Shown here in pieces: positions 56,551-64,000 of a DNA stretch of 64,000 bases. Origin of the DNA: Prevotella aurantiaca JCM 15754 (GTDB taxonomy: Bacteria > Bacteroidota > Bacteroidia > Bacteroidales > Bacteroidaceae). A program made the translations under genes and the position numbers. Below the pieces are notes generated by a model. It had not been told where the DNA came from. It did not search any database and saw only the letters and a list, made by a program, of their open reading frames with translations. Location: NCBI RefSeq assembly GCF_000614025.1, contig NZ_BAKF01000006.1:52004-116003 (forward strand). Reading direction: 5' to 3'. Position 1 is the stretch's first letter. The number at the start of each line of letters is the position of its first letter.

Positions 56551-57642
56551 ATGGTAAATGCCGAAGAGACACAATATGTGTGTGGTCTGAAAAAAGAAGA
56601 TTTCCAGACTACGATAGACGGTAAGAGAACAGACCTCTATATACTTAAAAATGCAAAAGGTAACGAAATAGCTTTCACTAATTATGGTGGTGCAATAGTT
56701 GCTATTATGGTACCTGACAAAGAAGGGAATTTGGCAAATATCATTCAAGGACATGATAATATTCAAGATGTTATCAATTCTCCAGAGCCTTATCTTTCAA
56801 CACTCGTTGGTCGCTATAGCAATCGTATTGCTAAAGGACATTTCCAATTAGATGGAAAAGAATACAATATTGCTATTAACAATGGACCAAACTCATTGCA
56901 TGGAGGAAAGAAAGGATTTAATACTAAAGTCTGGAATGCAGTACAGGTAAATGAACATGCCGTAGTACTAAAATATACATCTCCATACGGAGAAGAAGGC
57001 TTTACTGGTGAAGTAGAAGTCTGGGTTGCATATTCATTTACTGATAATGACGAACTTATTATAAAGTATTCAGCAAAAACCAATAAGAAAACAATAATAA
57101 ATCTTACTAGTCACGGATATTTCTCGTTGGCTGGTATTGCTAATCCGACTCCAAGTATTGAAGAACTAGAATGTCAAATCAATGCCAATTTTTATATTCC
57201 TATTGATGAAACATCTATTCCAACAGGTGAGATTCTAAAAGTAGCTGGTACGCCCTTTGATTTTCGCCAACCTAAATTAGTTGGTCAAGATATAGATGCT
57301 GATAATGAACAGATAAAGAATGGTACTGGTTATGACCATTGTTTCGTACTGAATAAAAAAGAAGAAGGCGAATTATCATTTGCAGCACGTATAAAAGACC
57401 CTAAGAGCGGTAGAACAATGGAAGTATATACTACCGAACCAGGACTTCAAGTTTATACAGATAATTGGGCAGATGGTTATAAAGGACAACATGGAGCAAC
57501 TTTCCCACGTCGTAGTGCTATCTGTTTTGAAGCACAACATTTTCCTGACAGTCCTAATCGTTCTTATTTCCCTTCTGTAATTTTAGAACCAAGTAAGGAA
57601 TATAAGCAAAAAACTATCTATAAGTTCGGTGTTGAAAAATAA
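56551..57642 (+). CDS. galM: Aldose 1-epimerase
   Basis: A 363-aa mutarotase interconverting alpha and beta anomers of glucose or galactose. The family pattern is complete: FTNYGGAIVAIMVPDKEG, VGRYSNRIAKGHFQLDGKEY, NNGPNSLHGGKKGFNTKVW, the catalytic His in LTSHGYFSLAG near 188 and the catalytic Glu in FEAQHFPDSPN near 327. There is no signal peptide. A sugar permease follows after 43 bases, so the pair probably imports and handles hexoses; no galK is in the window. Confidence 0.94.
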   Translation: MVNAEETQYVCGLKKEDFQTTIDGKRTDLYILKNAKGNEIAFTNYGGAIVAIMVPDKEGNLANIIQGHDNIQDVINSPEPYLSTLVGRYSNRIAKGHFQLDGKEYNIAINNGPNSLHGGKKGFNTKVWNAVQVNEHAVVLKYTSPYGEEGFTGEVEVWVAYSFTDNDELIIKYSAKTNKKTIINLTSHGYFSLAGIANPTPSIEELECQINANFYIPIDETSIPTGEILKVAGTPFDFRQPKLVGQDIDADNEQIKNGTGYDHCFVLNKKEEGELSFAARIKDPKSGRTMEVYTTEPGLQVYTDNWADGYKGQHGATFPRRSAICFEAQHFPDSPNRSYFPSVILEPSKEYKQKTIYKFGVEK

Positions 57643-57685
57643 AGGAAGAATATAAGATTAATTAATAAAACAGAAATTTATAACA

Positions 57686-58969
57686 ATGGAAAATCAAACT
57701 AATAAAAGAGGAGCAATAGTGGCCATTATCACCATGGTATTTCTATTTGCTATGATCGCCTTCGTAACAAGTATGGCAGCGCCATTTGGAACTATTTGGA
57801 AGGAACATTATGAATGGGCAGGCATGATGGGTAACATGATGAACTTTGTTGCTTATTTTTTTATGGGTATTCCAGCTGGTATGATGATTACAAAATATGG
57901 ATATAAAAAAACTGCTCTTTCGGCTTTAGCATTAGGGCTTATTGGTATTGGTATACAGTTAATATCAAGCAAAATGGACGGAAATACTCTCAATACATAT
58001 ATTATTTACCTTCTCGGTGCATTTGTTTGTGGTCTCTGTGTATGTATCCTCAATACTGTTGTAAACCCAATGCTGAATCTTCTTGGTGGAGGTGGAAATC
58101 GCGGTAACCAACTTATACAAACAGGAGGTTCATTAAACTCTCTTGCAGCGACATTGACTCCAATTCTCACTGGTTCTATGATAAGTCAAATAACAAAGCA
58201 AACATCACTAAAAGTTGTTACACCTTTACTGCTTATTGCGTTGGCAATTTTTGCTTTCTCGTTCTGTATAGTTTGGTTTACGAAGCTTACAGAACCAGAA
58301 ACAGAAAAGTCTGATGTTTTAGGTGGTATCAAAGGAGCATTAGGTTATCGTCAATTGAAACTAGGTATCATTGCAATATTCTTCTATGTAGGAATTGAAG
58401 TAGGTATTCCTAGCAAACTCTTGTTTTATCTAAGTGATCCTATTTCAAAAGGTGGCATACTTGGAAGTGCTGCTGTAGGTGGCCTTATTTCAGGTTTATA
58501 CTGGTTGTTAATGCTTGTAGGACGTTTTGTTAGTGCCTTTATCAGTGGTAAAGTTTCATCTCGTTCACAGCTTACTGCTACATCAGTCATTGCTATTTCA
58601 TTATTACTTGTCGCTATCTTTATGCCTGAAACAAGTAAAATGAATCTTATGATTCCTGATATTTCTAATTGGAGACTAATTAATGCAGAAGTTCCAGTCA
58701 ATGTTGTTTTCATTGTTCTATGCGGTCTATGCACTTCCGTTATGTGGGGGGTAATATACAATCTTGCAACAGAAGGTCTTGGTAAATATACAGCAGCTGC
58801 CTCTGGCTTGTTTATGACTATGGTTTTTGGTGGTGGAGTTATGCCATTTATTCAAGATTTAACTGCAACTAAAATTGGCGATATTAATAGTTATTGGTTG
58901 GTAGTTGCCATGCTTGGATATTTGCTTTTCTATGCTTTAGTCGGTTCAAGACCATCTAAAAACGAGTAA
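57686..58969 (+). CDS. MFS sugar permease (FHS-like glucose/galactose type)
   Basis: A 427-aa protein with about 12 hydrophobic segments, of the major facilitator superfamily. MNFVAYFFMGIPAGMMITKYGYKKT matches the conserved loop 2-3 region, and NTVVNPMLNLLGGGGNRGNQ resembles FHS-type sugar:proton symporters. Immediate linkage to galM supports glucose or galactose as substrate (inference). The C-terminal half has GLISGLYWLLMLVGRFVSAFI and ends near a MITE candidate. Confidence 0.85.
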   Translation: MENQTNKRGAIVAIITMVFLFAMIAFVTSMAAPFGTIWKEHYEWAGMMGNMMNFVAYFFMGIPAGMMITKYGYKKTALSALALGLIGIGIQLISSKMDGNTLNTYIIYLLGAFVCGLCVCILNTVVNPMLNLLGGGGNRGNQLIQTGGSLNSLAATLTPILTGSMISQITKQTSLKVVTPLLLIALAIFAFSFCIVWFTKLTEPETEKSDVLGGIKGALGYRQLKLGIIAIFFYVGIEVGIPSKLLFYLSDPISKGGILGSAAVGGLISGLYWLLMLVGRFVSAFISGKVSSRSQLTATSVIAISLLLVAIFMPETSKMNLMIPDISNWRLINAEVPVNVVFIVLCGLCTSVMWGVIYNLATEGLGKYTAAASGLFMTMVFGGGVMPFIQDLTATKIGDINSYWLVVAMLGYLLFYALVGSRPSKNE

Positions 58970-58982
58970 ACATCATTATTAT

Positions 58983-59163
58983 AGAGGGTGTGTCAAAATG
59001 AAAATGCCATTTTGATAACCTTACAGTTTGAAACAATTCATTTAAAAAGACCATTTCTGTACTCGATTTTGAGTAAAGAAATGGTCTTTTTTTGCCTTTA
59101 GAAGAACCCTACTTATAGATTGAAAGTTGTCAAGTTATTAATTTGCATTTTGACACACCCTCT
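58983..59163. mobile_element. Candidate MITE (181 bp) with 18-bp terminal inverted repeats
   Basis: The ends are AGAGGGTGTGTCAAAATG (58983-59000) and its exact reverse complement at 59146-59163. Inside is a strong hairpin: AAAAAGACCATTTCT (59044-59058) with AGAAATGGTCTTTTT (59077-59091). There is no coding frame. I see no clear target duplication, and I cannot name the parent IS. It starts 14 bases after the permease stop and may also terminate that transcript. Confidence 0.6.
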
Positions 59164-59796
59164 TGTGTGTGTAAGAATTTTCTTATCTTTATTCTAAATA
59201 AACTAATATAATATGAGATGAAGACTCTCTTTTGTCAATCTTTAGTGTTAATTTCTGTTTATAAGTGTTTATATTAAAAATCCGGCTAGTATCATTAAAA
59301 TAGAATCGTGAAACTGTAAAAGAGCAGTAATCTTTTAAAGAAAATACTTTCAAATGTCAAAACCGTCTGTTTGTAATGACAAAGCAGATGGTTTTATATT
59401 ATAAAAATGCTGGCTTTTCATTATAAAACAGAGGTTTTATATTATTATTTTCGCTTAATGGCACTACCTTTTTTAGTGTTTTTAGCAATAAATTCTAGAT
59501 TTTTTATTGCACAAATTATATTTGTTCAGTTGTAATTATCTAGCAATTAGACTAATATTATTGCACATGAATAGAGTGGTTATTTCCTAACAAATATTTT
59601 ATCATTGCTAAAAAACGTCTTCTTGTCATTGTTTAACGCTATATTTTTAACATACTTGCATCTAAAAGGCACGATATTAACATTTATCAACACACTTCAT
59701 TAATCAAAAAACATACCAGCATATTTAATAGTATATCTATATTCATTTTGTCGTACTTTAAAAAAGCCATATCTGTGAATAAAATATATGAAAAAA
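59164..59796. other. AT-rich intergenic region between the MITE candidate and aguA
   Basis: About 630 bases with no gene. It holds a hairpin AAAACCGTCTG (59359-59369) / CAGATGGTTTT (59385-59395), a direct repeat GGTTTTATATTAT (59390 and 59433) and two TTATTGCACA words. It could be decayed mobile or gene remnant; I see no frame to support that. Confidence 0.45.
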
Positions 59797-59828
59797 CTTG
59801 TTCACGATTTTATGTTGTTGTATCTTTG
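59797..59828 (+). promoter_or_regulatory. Promoter of aguA-aguB
   Basis: CTTG (59797-59800), 20 bases, TATCTTTG (59821-59828). Confidence 0.75.
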
Positions 59829-59874
59829 CAGTAAACGAGTCGCTTATTTGATTTAACAATGGCGTGAATCAGTT

Positions 59875-60969
59875 TTGGTTAATAACTTTTATAAAAGAGT
59901 GAACAAATTGAACAAGTATTCTTTTAGACTTCCTGCAGAGTGGGAAAAGCAAAGTGGCATAATGCTAATATGGCCACATAAGGAAACAGATTGGCAACCC
60001 TATTTGAAAGAAATTACAACAACTTATCTTGAACTCGCAGAGATTATAACACGTTACGAGAAGTTGTTGGTTGTAGCACAATATTTAGAGGAAGTTAAAA
60101 AACTACTTGCAAGACATTTAAAGGCAGACCAATTCCAGCGGATAATATTTCGTCAATGTGAAAATAATGACACATGGGCAAGAGATGTTGCACCTATTAC
60201 CTTACTTCCTATATCTGACAATGGGGAAACAAAAAATGGACCTCATCTATTGGACTTCTGTTTTAATGGATGGGGAGAGAAGTTTCAATCGGATAAAGAC
60301 AACCTCATTAACAGACAACTCTACTTTATGGGAACTTTCGACGGTGTTTTGGAAAATCATAAAGCCTTTGTTTTGGAAGGAGGTTCAATAGAAAGCGATG
60401 GTAAACATACTTTGTTTACGACAACCTTGTGTCTTAATGCACCATACAGAAATCAACCTTTAACTCAAGAAGACATAGAAAAGCGATTGCTAGAAATATT
60501 TCCCGATATGCAACGAGTTGTTTGGATTGAGCACGGAGAGTTAGAAGGCGACGATACAGATGGGCACATAGATACCATCTTCAGATGTGCACCTAACGAC
60601 ACATTGCTTTATATTGGTACTGATAATATCAATGATACTCACTATCATGATTTAAAAGCACTTGATGAACAGGCTAAATCACTAAGAACTTTAGATGGAA
60701 AACCTTATCGCTTGTATAAGTTACCATTACCTGAAGCTATTTATGATGAAGGTGAAAGATTACCTGCTACATATGCAAATTTCTTAATTCTTAATGGTGC
60801 TGTAATTGTTCCGACTTACAATCAACCAGAAAACGATAAGCAGGCTTTAGATATTATACAATTAGCTTTCCCAAATTATGATATTATTGGAGTTGATTCA
60901 CAAATAATTATACGTCAACACGGTTCTATTCATTGCCTGACAATGCAGTTCCCTGAAGGTGTACTATAA
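59875..60969 (+). CDS. aguA: Agmatine deiminase
   Basis: A 364-aa enzyme converting agmatine to N-carbamoylputrescine, second step of the ADC route to putrescine. Family motifs: LPAEWEKQSGIMLIWPHKETD, NNDTWARDVAPITLL, the VLEGGSIESDGKHTLF region, EHGELEGDDTDGHIDT and the catalytic Cys in HGSIHCLTMQFP near residue 354. No ATG fits: the frame opens at TTG 59875, with GTG 59899 and TTG 59908 also possible and the family text starting just after. aguB follows after 47 bases. Confidence 0.93.
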   Translation: MVNNFYKRVNKLNKYSFRLPAEWEKQSGIMLIWPHKETDWQPYLKEITTTYLELAEIITRYEKLLVVAQYLEEVKKLLARHLKADQFQRIIFRQCENNDTWARDVAPITLLPISDNGETKNGPHLLDFCFNGWGEKFQSDKDNLINRQLYFMGTFDGVLENHKAFVLEGGSIESDGKHTLFTTTLCLNAPYRNQPLTQEDIEKRLLEIFPDMQRVVWIEHGELEGDDTDGHIDTIFRCAPNDTLLYIGTDNINDTHYHDLKALDEQAKSLRTLDGKPYRLYKLPLPEAIYDEGERLPATYANFLILNGAVIVPTYNQPENDKQALDIIQLAFPNYDIIGVDSQIIIRQHGSIHCLTMQFPEGVL

Positions 60970-61016
60970 AAGATAAGTTTAATTTCTACATTATTTAAAC
61001 CTCTAAATGGTAATTT

Positions 61017-61901
61017 ATGAGAGAATTGAAAATAGGAATGTTACAGTTGCATAATACAGCTGATACAGATAAAAATATAGAAAATCTTATTGAAGGTATT
61101 AAAGATTTAGCAAAACGTGGTGCTGAACTTGTTGTTTTACAAGAACTACATAATTCACTCTACTTCTGTCAAGTAGAAGATGTGAATAACTTTAATCTTG
61201 CTGAGCCTATTCCTGGCCCATCAACAGAGATTTTTGGTGCAATAGCAAAACAATGTGGTATAGTACTTGTAACTTCTTTGTTTGAAAAACGTGCAGCTGG
61301 ATTATATCATAACACAGCAGTCGTATTTGAGAAAGATGGCTCAATAGCAGGTAAATACAGAAAGATGCACATCCCTGATGACCCTGCTTATTACGAAAAA
61401 TTCTACTTTACTCCTGGTGATATTGGTTTTAAACCTATTCAAACGAGTGTAGGACGCTTGGGAGTACTTATTTGTTGGGATCAATGGTATCCAGAAGCAG
61501 CAAGACTAATGGCATTACAAGGAGCTGAAATATTGATTTATCCTACAGCTATTGGCTATGAAAGTAGTGATAGCAAAGAAGAACAACAGCGCCAACGTGA
61601 AGCATGGACAACTGTAATGCGTGGTCATGCTGTGGCAAATGGTTTATCAGTTGTGGCTGTAAATAGAGTAGGGCACGAACCTGATCCAAGCCAACAAACT
61701 AATGGTATTCAATTTTGGGGCAGTAGTTTTGTAGCTGGTCCTCAAGGAGAACTTCAATATCAAGCGTGTACTGATGATGAAGAAAGTATTATCGTAAATA
61801 TAGACCTTGAGCGAAGCGAAAATGTACGACGCTGGTGGCCATTCCTTCGTGATAGACGTATAGACAATTATGGCGATATAATAAGGCGTTTTATCGATTA
61901 A
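61017..61901 (+). CDS. aguB: N-carbamoylputrescine amidohydrolase
   Basis: A 294-aa nitrilase-superfamily enzyme releasing putrescine from N-carbamoylputrescine, the step after AguA. The catalytic triad is visible: Glu in VLQELHNSLYFC near 42, Lys in KYRKMHIPDDPAYYEKFYF near 118 and Cys in GVLICWDQWYPEAARL near 152. Adjacency to aguA fixes the substrate. Length is standard; no oddities. Confidence 0.95.
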   Translation: MRELKIGMLQLHNTADTDKNIENLIEGIKDLAKRGAELVVLQELHNSLYFCQVEDVNNFNLAEPIPGPSTEIFGAIAKQCGIVLVTSLFEKRAAGLYHNTAVVFEKDGSIAGKYRKMHIPDDPAYYEKFYFTPGDIGFKPIQTSVGRLGVLICWDQWYPEAARLMALQGAEILIYPTAIGYESSDSKEEQQRQREAWTTVMRGHAVANGLSVVAVNRVGHEPDPSQQTNGIQFWGSSFVAGPQGELQYQACTDDEESIIVNIDLERSENVRRWWPFLRDRRIDNYGDIIRRFID

Positions 61902-61912
61902 GATTATAACGA

Positions 61913-62413
61913 ATGAAAACGATAAGGAAAGCAACCTTAGCCGATTTGCCTGTTACTCTATCAATAATACAATATGGTAGAGAAAAAATGATTGCCTCAG
62001 GTAACTTGAATCAATGGGGAAATACACACCCTTCAAATGAACAAATTAAGACAGATATTGTAGATGGAAATAGTTATCTTATTCTGTCAGAAGATACTTC
62101 TCCTATTGCTACCTTTGCGTTTATTCAAGGAATTGATTCAACCTACCTAAAAATAGAAGGAGAAGGATGGTTGAACAACAAACCTTATGGTACAATTCAT
62201 CGCATTGCATCTGTTCCAAATGTACATGGTATTCTTTCAACAGCCATAGAATATTGCTTTAAGAAAGTAAAAGACCTTAGAATAGATACTCACAAAGAAA
62301 ATGTTATCATGCGTAACGGACTGAAGAAATTAGGGTTTACGTATTGTGGTATCATATATTTGGAGAATGGTGACCCGCGATTAGCTTTCCAAAAAACTAT
62401 TGACGATAAATAA
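61913..62413 (+). CDS. GNAT-family N-acetyltransferase
   Basis: A 166-aa protein opening like a GNAT (MKTIRKATLADLPVTLSIIQYGREKM) with the acetyl-CoA-side region at IHRIASVPNVHGILSTAIEYC and the C-terminal DTHKENVIMRNGLKKLGFTYCGIIYLENGD. The acceptor is unknown. Its place 11 bases after aguB might suggest a polyamine substrate, but this is only proximity. Confidence 0.82.
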   Translation: MKTIRKATLADLPVTLSIIQYGREKMIASGNLNQWGNTHPSNEQIKTDIVDGNSYLILSEDTSPIATFAFIQGIDSTYLKIEGEGWLNNKPYGTIHRIASVPNVHGILSTAIEYCFKKVKDLRIDTHKENVIMRNGLKKLGFTYCGIIYLENGDPRLAFQKTIDDK

Positions 62414-62417
62414 GTAT

Positions 62418-62996
62418 ATGACAGAAAAAGAGAAAATGGGAAAAGGAATGCCTTATTATGCATTAGACCCTGAATTATTGAAAGAACTTGGTATTTGTCA
62501 AGAGGAGTGTTATAATCTTAACCTACTTCCACCTTCTAAACATAAAGAACGTACTTTACGGTTGCGAAAGTTGTTGGGTAAAACTGGTAATGAATTTAAA
62601 ATAATAGCTCCTTTCTTTTGTGATTATGGTCACAATATACAAATTGGTGAAAAGTTCTTTGCCAATACTAACCTTGTTATATTAGATGAAGCGAAAGTAA
62701 TTTTTGGAAATAATGTTTACATTGCCCCAAATTGTTCCTTTTACACTGTTGGACATCCAACTAATCCACAAGAAAGAAATAAAGATATTGAATATGCTTA
62801 TCCGATAACAGTAGGCAATAATGTCTGGTTTGGTGGAAATGTCGTGGTTCTTCCTGGTGTTACTATTGGTAATAATGTAACCATTGGTGCTGGATCCGTT
62901 GTAACAAAGGATATTCCAGATAATGTTGTTGCTGTAGGAAATCCTTGTAAGGTTATAAAGTTTATAGAGATAGAAAACGAAAATAGTAAGGATTAA
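62418..62996 (+). CDS. Maltose/galactoside-type sugar O-acetyltransferase
   Basis: A left-handed beta-helix acetyltransferase of the Maa/LacA group, 192 aa from ATG 62418 (MTEKEKMGKGMPYYALDPEL); the frame from 62400 would overlap the GNAT gene. It has the Maa N-terminal domain, IAPFFCDYGHNIQIGEKFFAN, the catalytic His in FYTVGHPTNPQERN and hexapeptide repeats (VWFGGNVVVLPGVTIGNN, VTIGAGSVVTKDIP). It acetylates a sugar in family members. Confidence 0.88.
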   Translation: MTEKEKMGKGMPYYALDPELLKELGICQEECYNLNLLPPSKHKERTLRLRKLLGKTGNEFKIIAPFFCDYGHNIQIGEKFFANTNLVILDEAKVIFGNNVYIAPNCSFYTVGHPTNPQERNKDIEYAYPITVGNNVWFGGNVVVLPGVTIGNNVTIGAGSVVTKDIPDNVVAVGNPCKVIKFIEIENENSKD

Positions 62997-63082
62997 CCTT
63001 AGAAGCAGTTGTGTTTCTGCATTATTTTATCTTCTCTTACGACTACTAATATAAGAAACGAAACATTGAATCTTTGCATAGA

Positions 63083-63982
63083 ATGAGGAAAGATAATTCA
63101 TATAAGAAGAAAGAGAAGTATGTTCAAATGAATGTACAAGATCATGCTCCTTTATTGGAGTGGTTATTAGTAAATGTTAAGCAAAGTAAGTCGAAAATTA
63201 AGGCGACATTACAAAATCGTGGTATTAAAGTTAATAACAGAACTGTCACGCAATTTGATTTTGCTTTGCATAAAGATGACAAAATATCTATCAGCACAAG
63301 TAAAAAGAATGACCAATTTCAAAGCAAGCATGTAAAATTAGTTTATGAAGATAGATATTTAGTGGTAGTAGAGAAAGCTCATGGCATACTATCAATGGGT
63401 GTTGGACAATCATCTTTAAATGTAAAGACAATACTTGATGGTTATTTCAAGCGAACTCGACAGAAATGTAATGCCCATGTTGTACATCGCTTAGATCGTG
63501 AGACATCGGGACTCCTAATTTATGCAAAAGATATGGAAACTCGTAAACAACTTGAGTATGAGTGGCATAATATTGTTTACGATAGACGCTATATTGCTGT
63601 TCTTAGCGGTAAAATAGAAGAGGAAGGTGGAACTATAGCTAACTGGTTAAAGGATAATAAGTTGTATGTTACATATAGTTCACCTATTGATAATGGGGGA
63701 AGATATGCTGTTACACACTTTCATGTATTAAAAACAACAGATACTCATTCATTAGTTGAATTTAAGCTGGAAACAGGACGTAAAAATCAAATACGTGTTC
63801 ATGCTGCTGACATTAACCACCCTGTATGTGGAGATACAAAATATGGCAATGGAGATGACCCGTTAAAACGTTTATGTTTACATGCATATATCCTTTGTTT
63901 CTATCATCCAGTAACACATCAACGTATGGAGTTTAGTACACAAATGCCAACAGGTTTTAAACGAATTTTTGGAAAGGACTAA
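63083..63982 (+). CDS. RluA-family 23S/tRNA pseudouridine synthase
   Basis: About 300 aa, with an N-terminal S4-type RNA-binding domain (LLEWLLVNVKQSKSKIKATLQNRGIKVNN) and the RluA catalytic domain with HVVHRLDRETSGLLIYAK (catalytic Asp near 140) and RKNQIRVHAADINHPVCGDTKY. I use ATG 63083 rather than TTG 63074, because an AATCTTTG -7-like word (63070-63077) overlaps the TTG. The target uridine cannot be told from sequence. Confidence 0.88.
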   Translation: MRKDNSYKKKEKYVQMNVQDHAPLLEWLLVNVKQSKSKIKATLQNRGIKVNNRTVTQFDFALHKDDKISISTSKKNDQFQSKHVKLVYEDRYLVVVEKAHGILSMGVGQSSLNVKTILDGYFKRTRQKCNAHVVHRLDRETSGLLIYAKDMETRKQLEYEWHNIVYDRRYIAVLSGKIEEEGGTIANWLKDNKLYVTYSSPIDNGGRYAVTHFHVLKTTDTHSLVEFKLETGRKNQIRVHAADINHPVCGDTKYGNGDDPLKRLCLHAYILCFYHPVTHQRMEFSTQMPTGFKRIFGKD

Positions 63983-63986
63983 GAAA

Positions 63987-64000
63987 ATGGAAAATATTGG
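63987..64000 (+). CDS. Start of a further gene (partial)
   Basis: An ATG at 63987-63989 follows the pseudouridine synthase stop by four bases and opens a frame reading MENI before the window ends. The spacing fits a co-transcribed gene, but nothing can be said of its product. Confidence 0.35.

Overview
The window is a low-GC (by eye, mid-to-upper 30s percent) bacterial chromosome segment, almost certainly from a Prevotella-like member of the Bacteroidales. The evidence is repeated promoters of the Bacteroidetes form TTTG-N19-21-TAnnTTTG, the RprX/RprY two-component pair, Bacteroidales-only families (DUF5112/5113-type sensor, GldE-like protein, M49 dipeptidyl peptidase, HU-like DNA-binding protein) and AT-rich spacers. 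Nearly all of it is core genome. There is no prophage, full IS, CRISPR array or toxin-antitoxin module that I can support; the only mobile-element-like object is a 181-bp candidate MITE.

Layout. 1-5 kb: end of a secreted protein gene, ppdK, and a three-gene envelope operon (YtxH, holin-like, small basic protein). 5-9.5 kb: SPOR lipoprotein, ruvX, def, a TPR protein and thrS. 9.7-18.3 kb: AraC-type regulator, M49 peptidase, AlkD-like protein, a Fur-family regulator overlapping purA, hisS, nth and a DUF2461 protein. 18.3-25.4 kb: a LacI-family regulator divergent from a very large membrane sensor, its response regulator and a multi-pass membrane protein. 26.0-26.5 kb: five tRNAs (Pro, Gly, Leu, Leu, Gly). 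26.6-34.7 kb: a run containing ssb, a gldE-like gene, a phosphopantetheinyl transferase, a MORN-repeat protein, glgB and glycerate kinase, in which three genes are frameshifted (six indels in about 5 kb). 34.9-38.5 kb: mltG and rprXY. 39-43 kb: rpsF-rpsR-rplI, a P-loop/CYTH protein, infC-rpmI-rplT. 43-50 kb: tex (frameshifted), an ABC-F ATPase and pepO (frameshifted). 50-56.4 kb: HU-like protein, a second, asymmetric ABC-F, grpE-dnaJ and folC. 56.5-59 kb: galM and a sugar permease. 59.8-63.98 kb: aguA-aguB (agmatine to putrescine), two acetyltransferases and an RluA pseudouridine synthase.

Most interesting points. (1) The 18-25 kb signalling locus: the sensor carries two kinase-like halves with complementary defects and probably starts at AUU. 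(2) Two perfect, interleaved 7-bp stems (an H-type pseudoknot) in the leader of the HU-like gene. (3) An ABC-F protein in which all the visible losses fall in one of its two ATP sites. (4) Intergenic repeats with TAATTA cores phased every 21-22 bp. (5) A 181-bp MITE candidate. (6) A sigma-54-type sequence in front of grpE-dnaJ. (7) A cluster of single-base frameshifts that may be assembly error rather than biology. All calls are from reading the sequence; no searches or folding programs were run.
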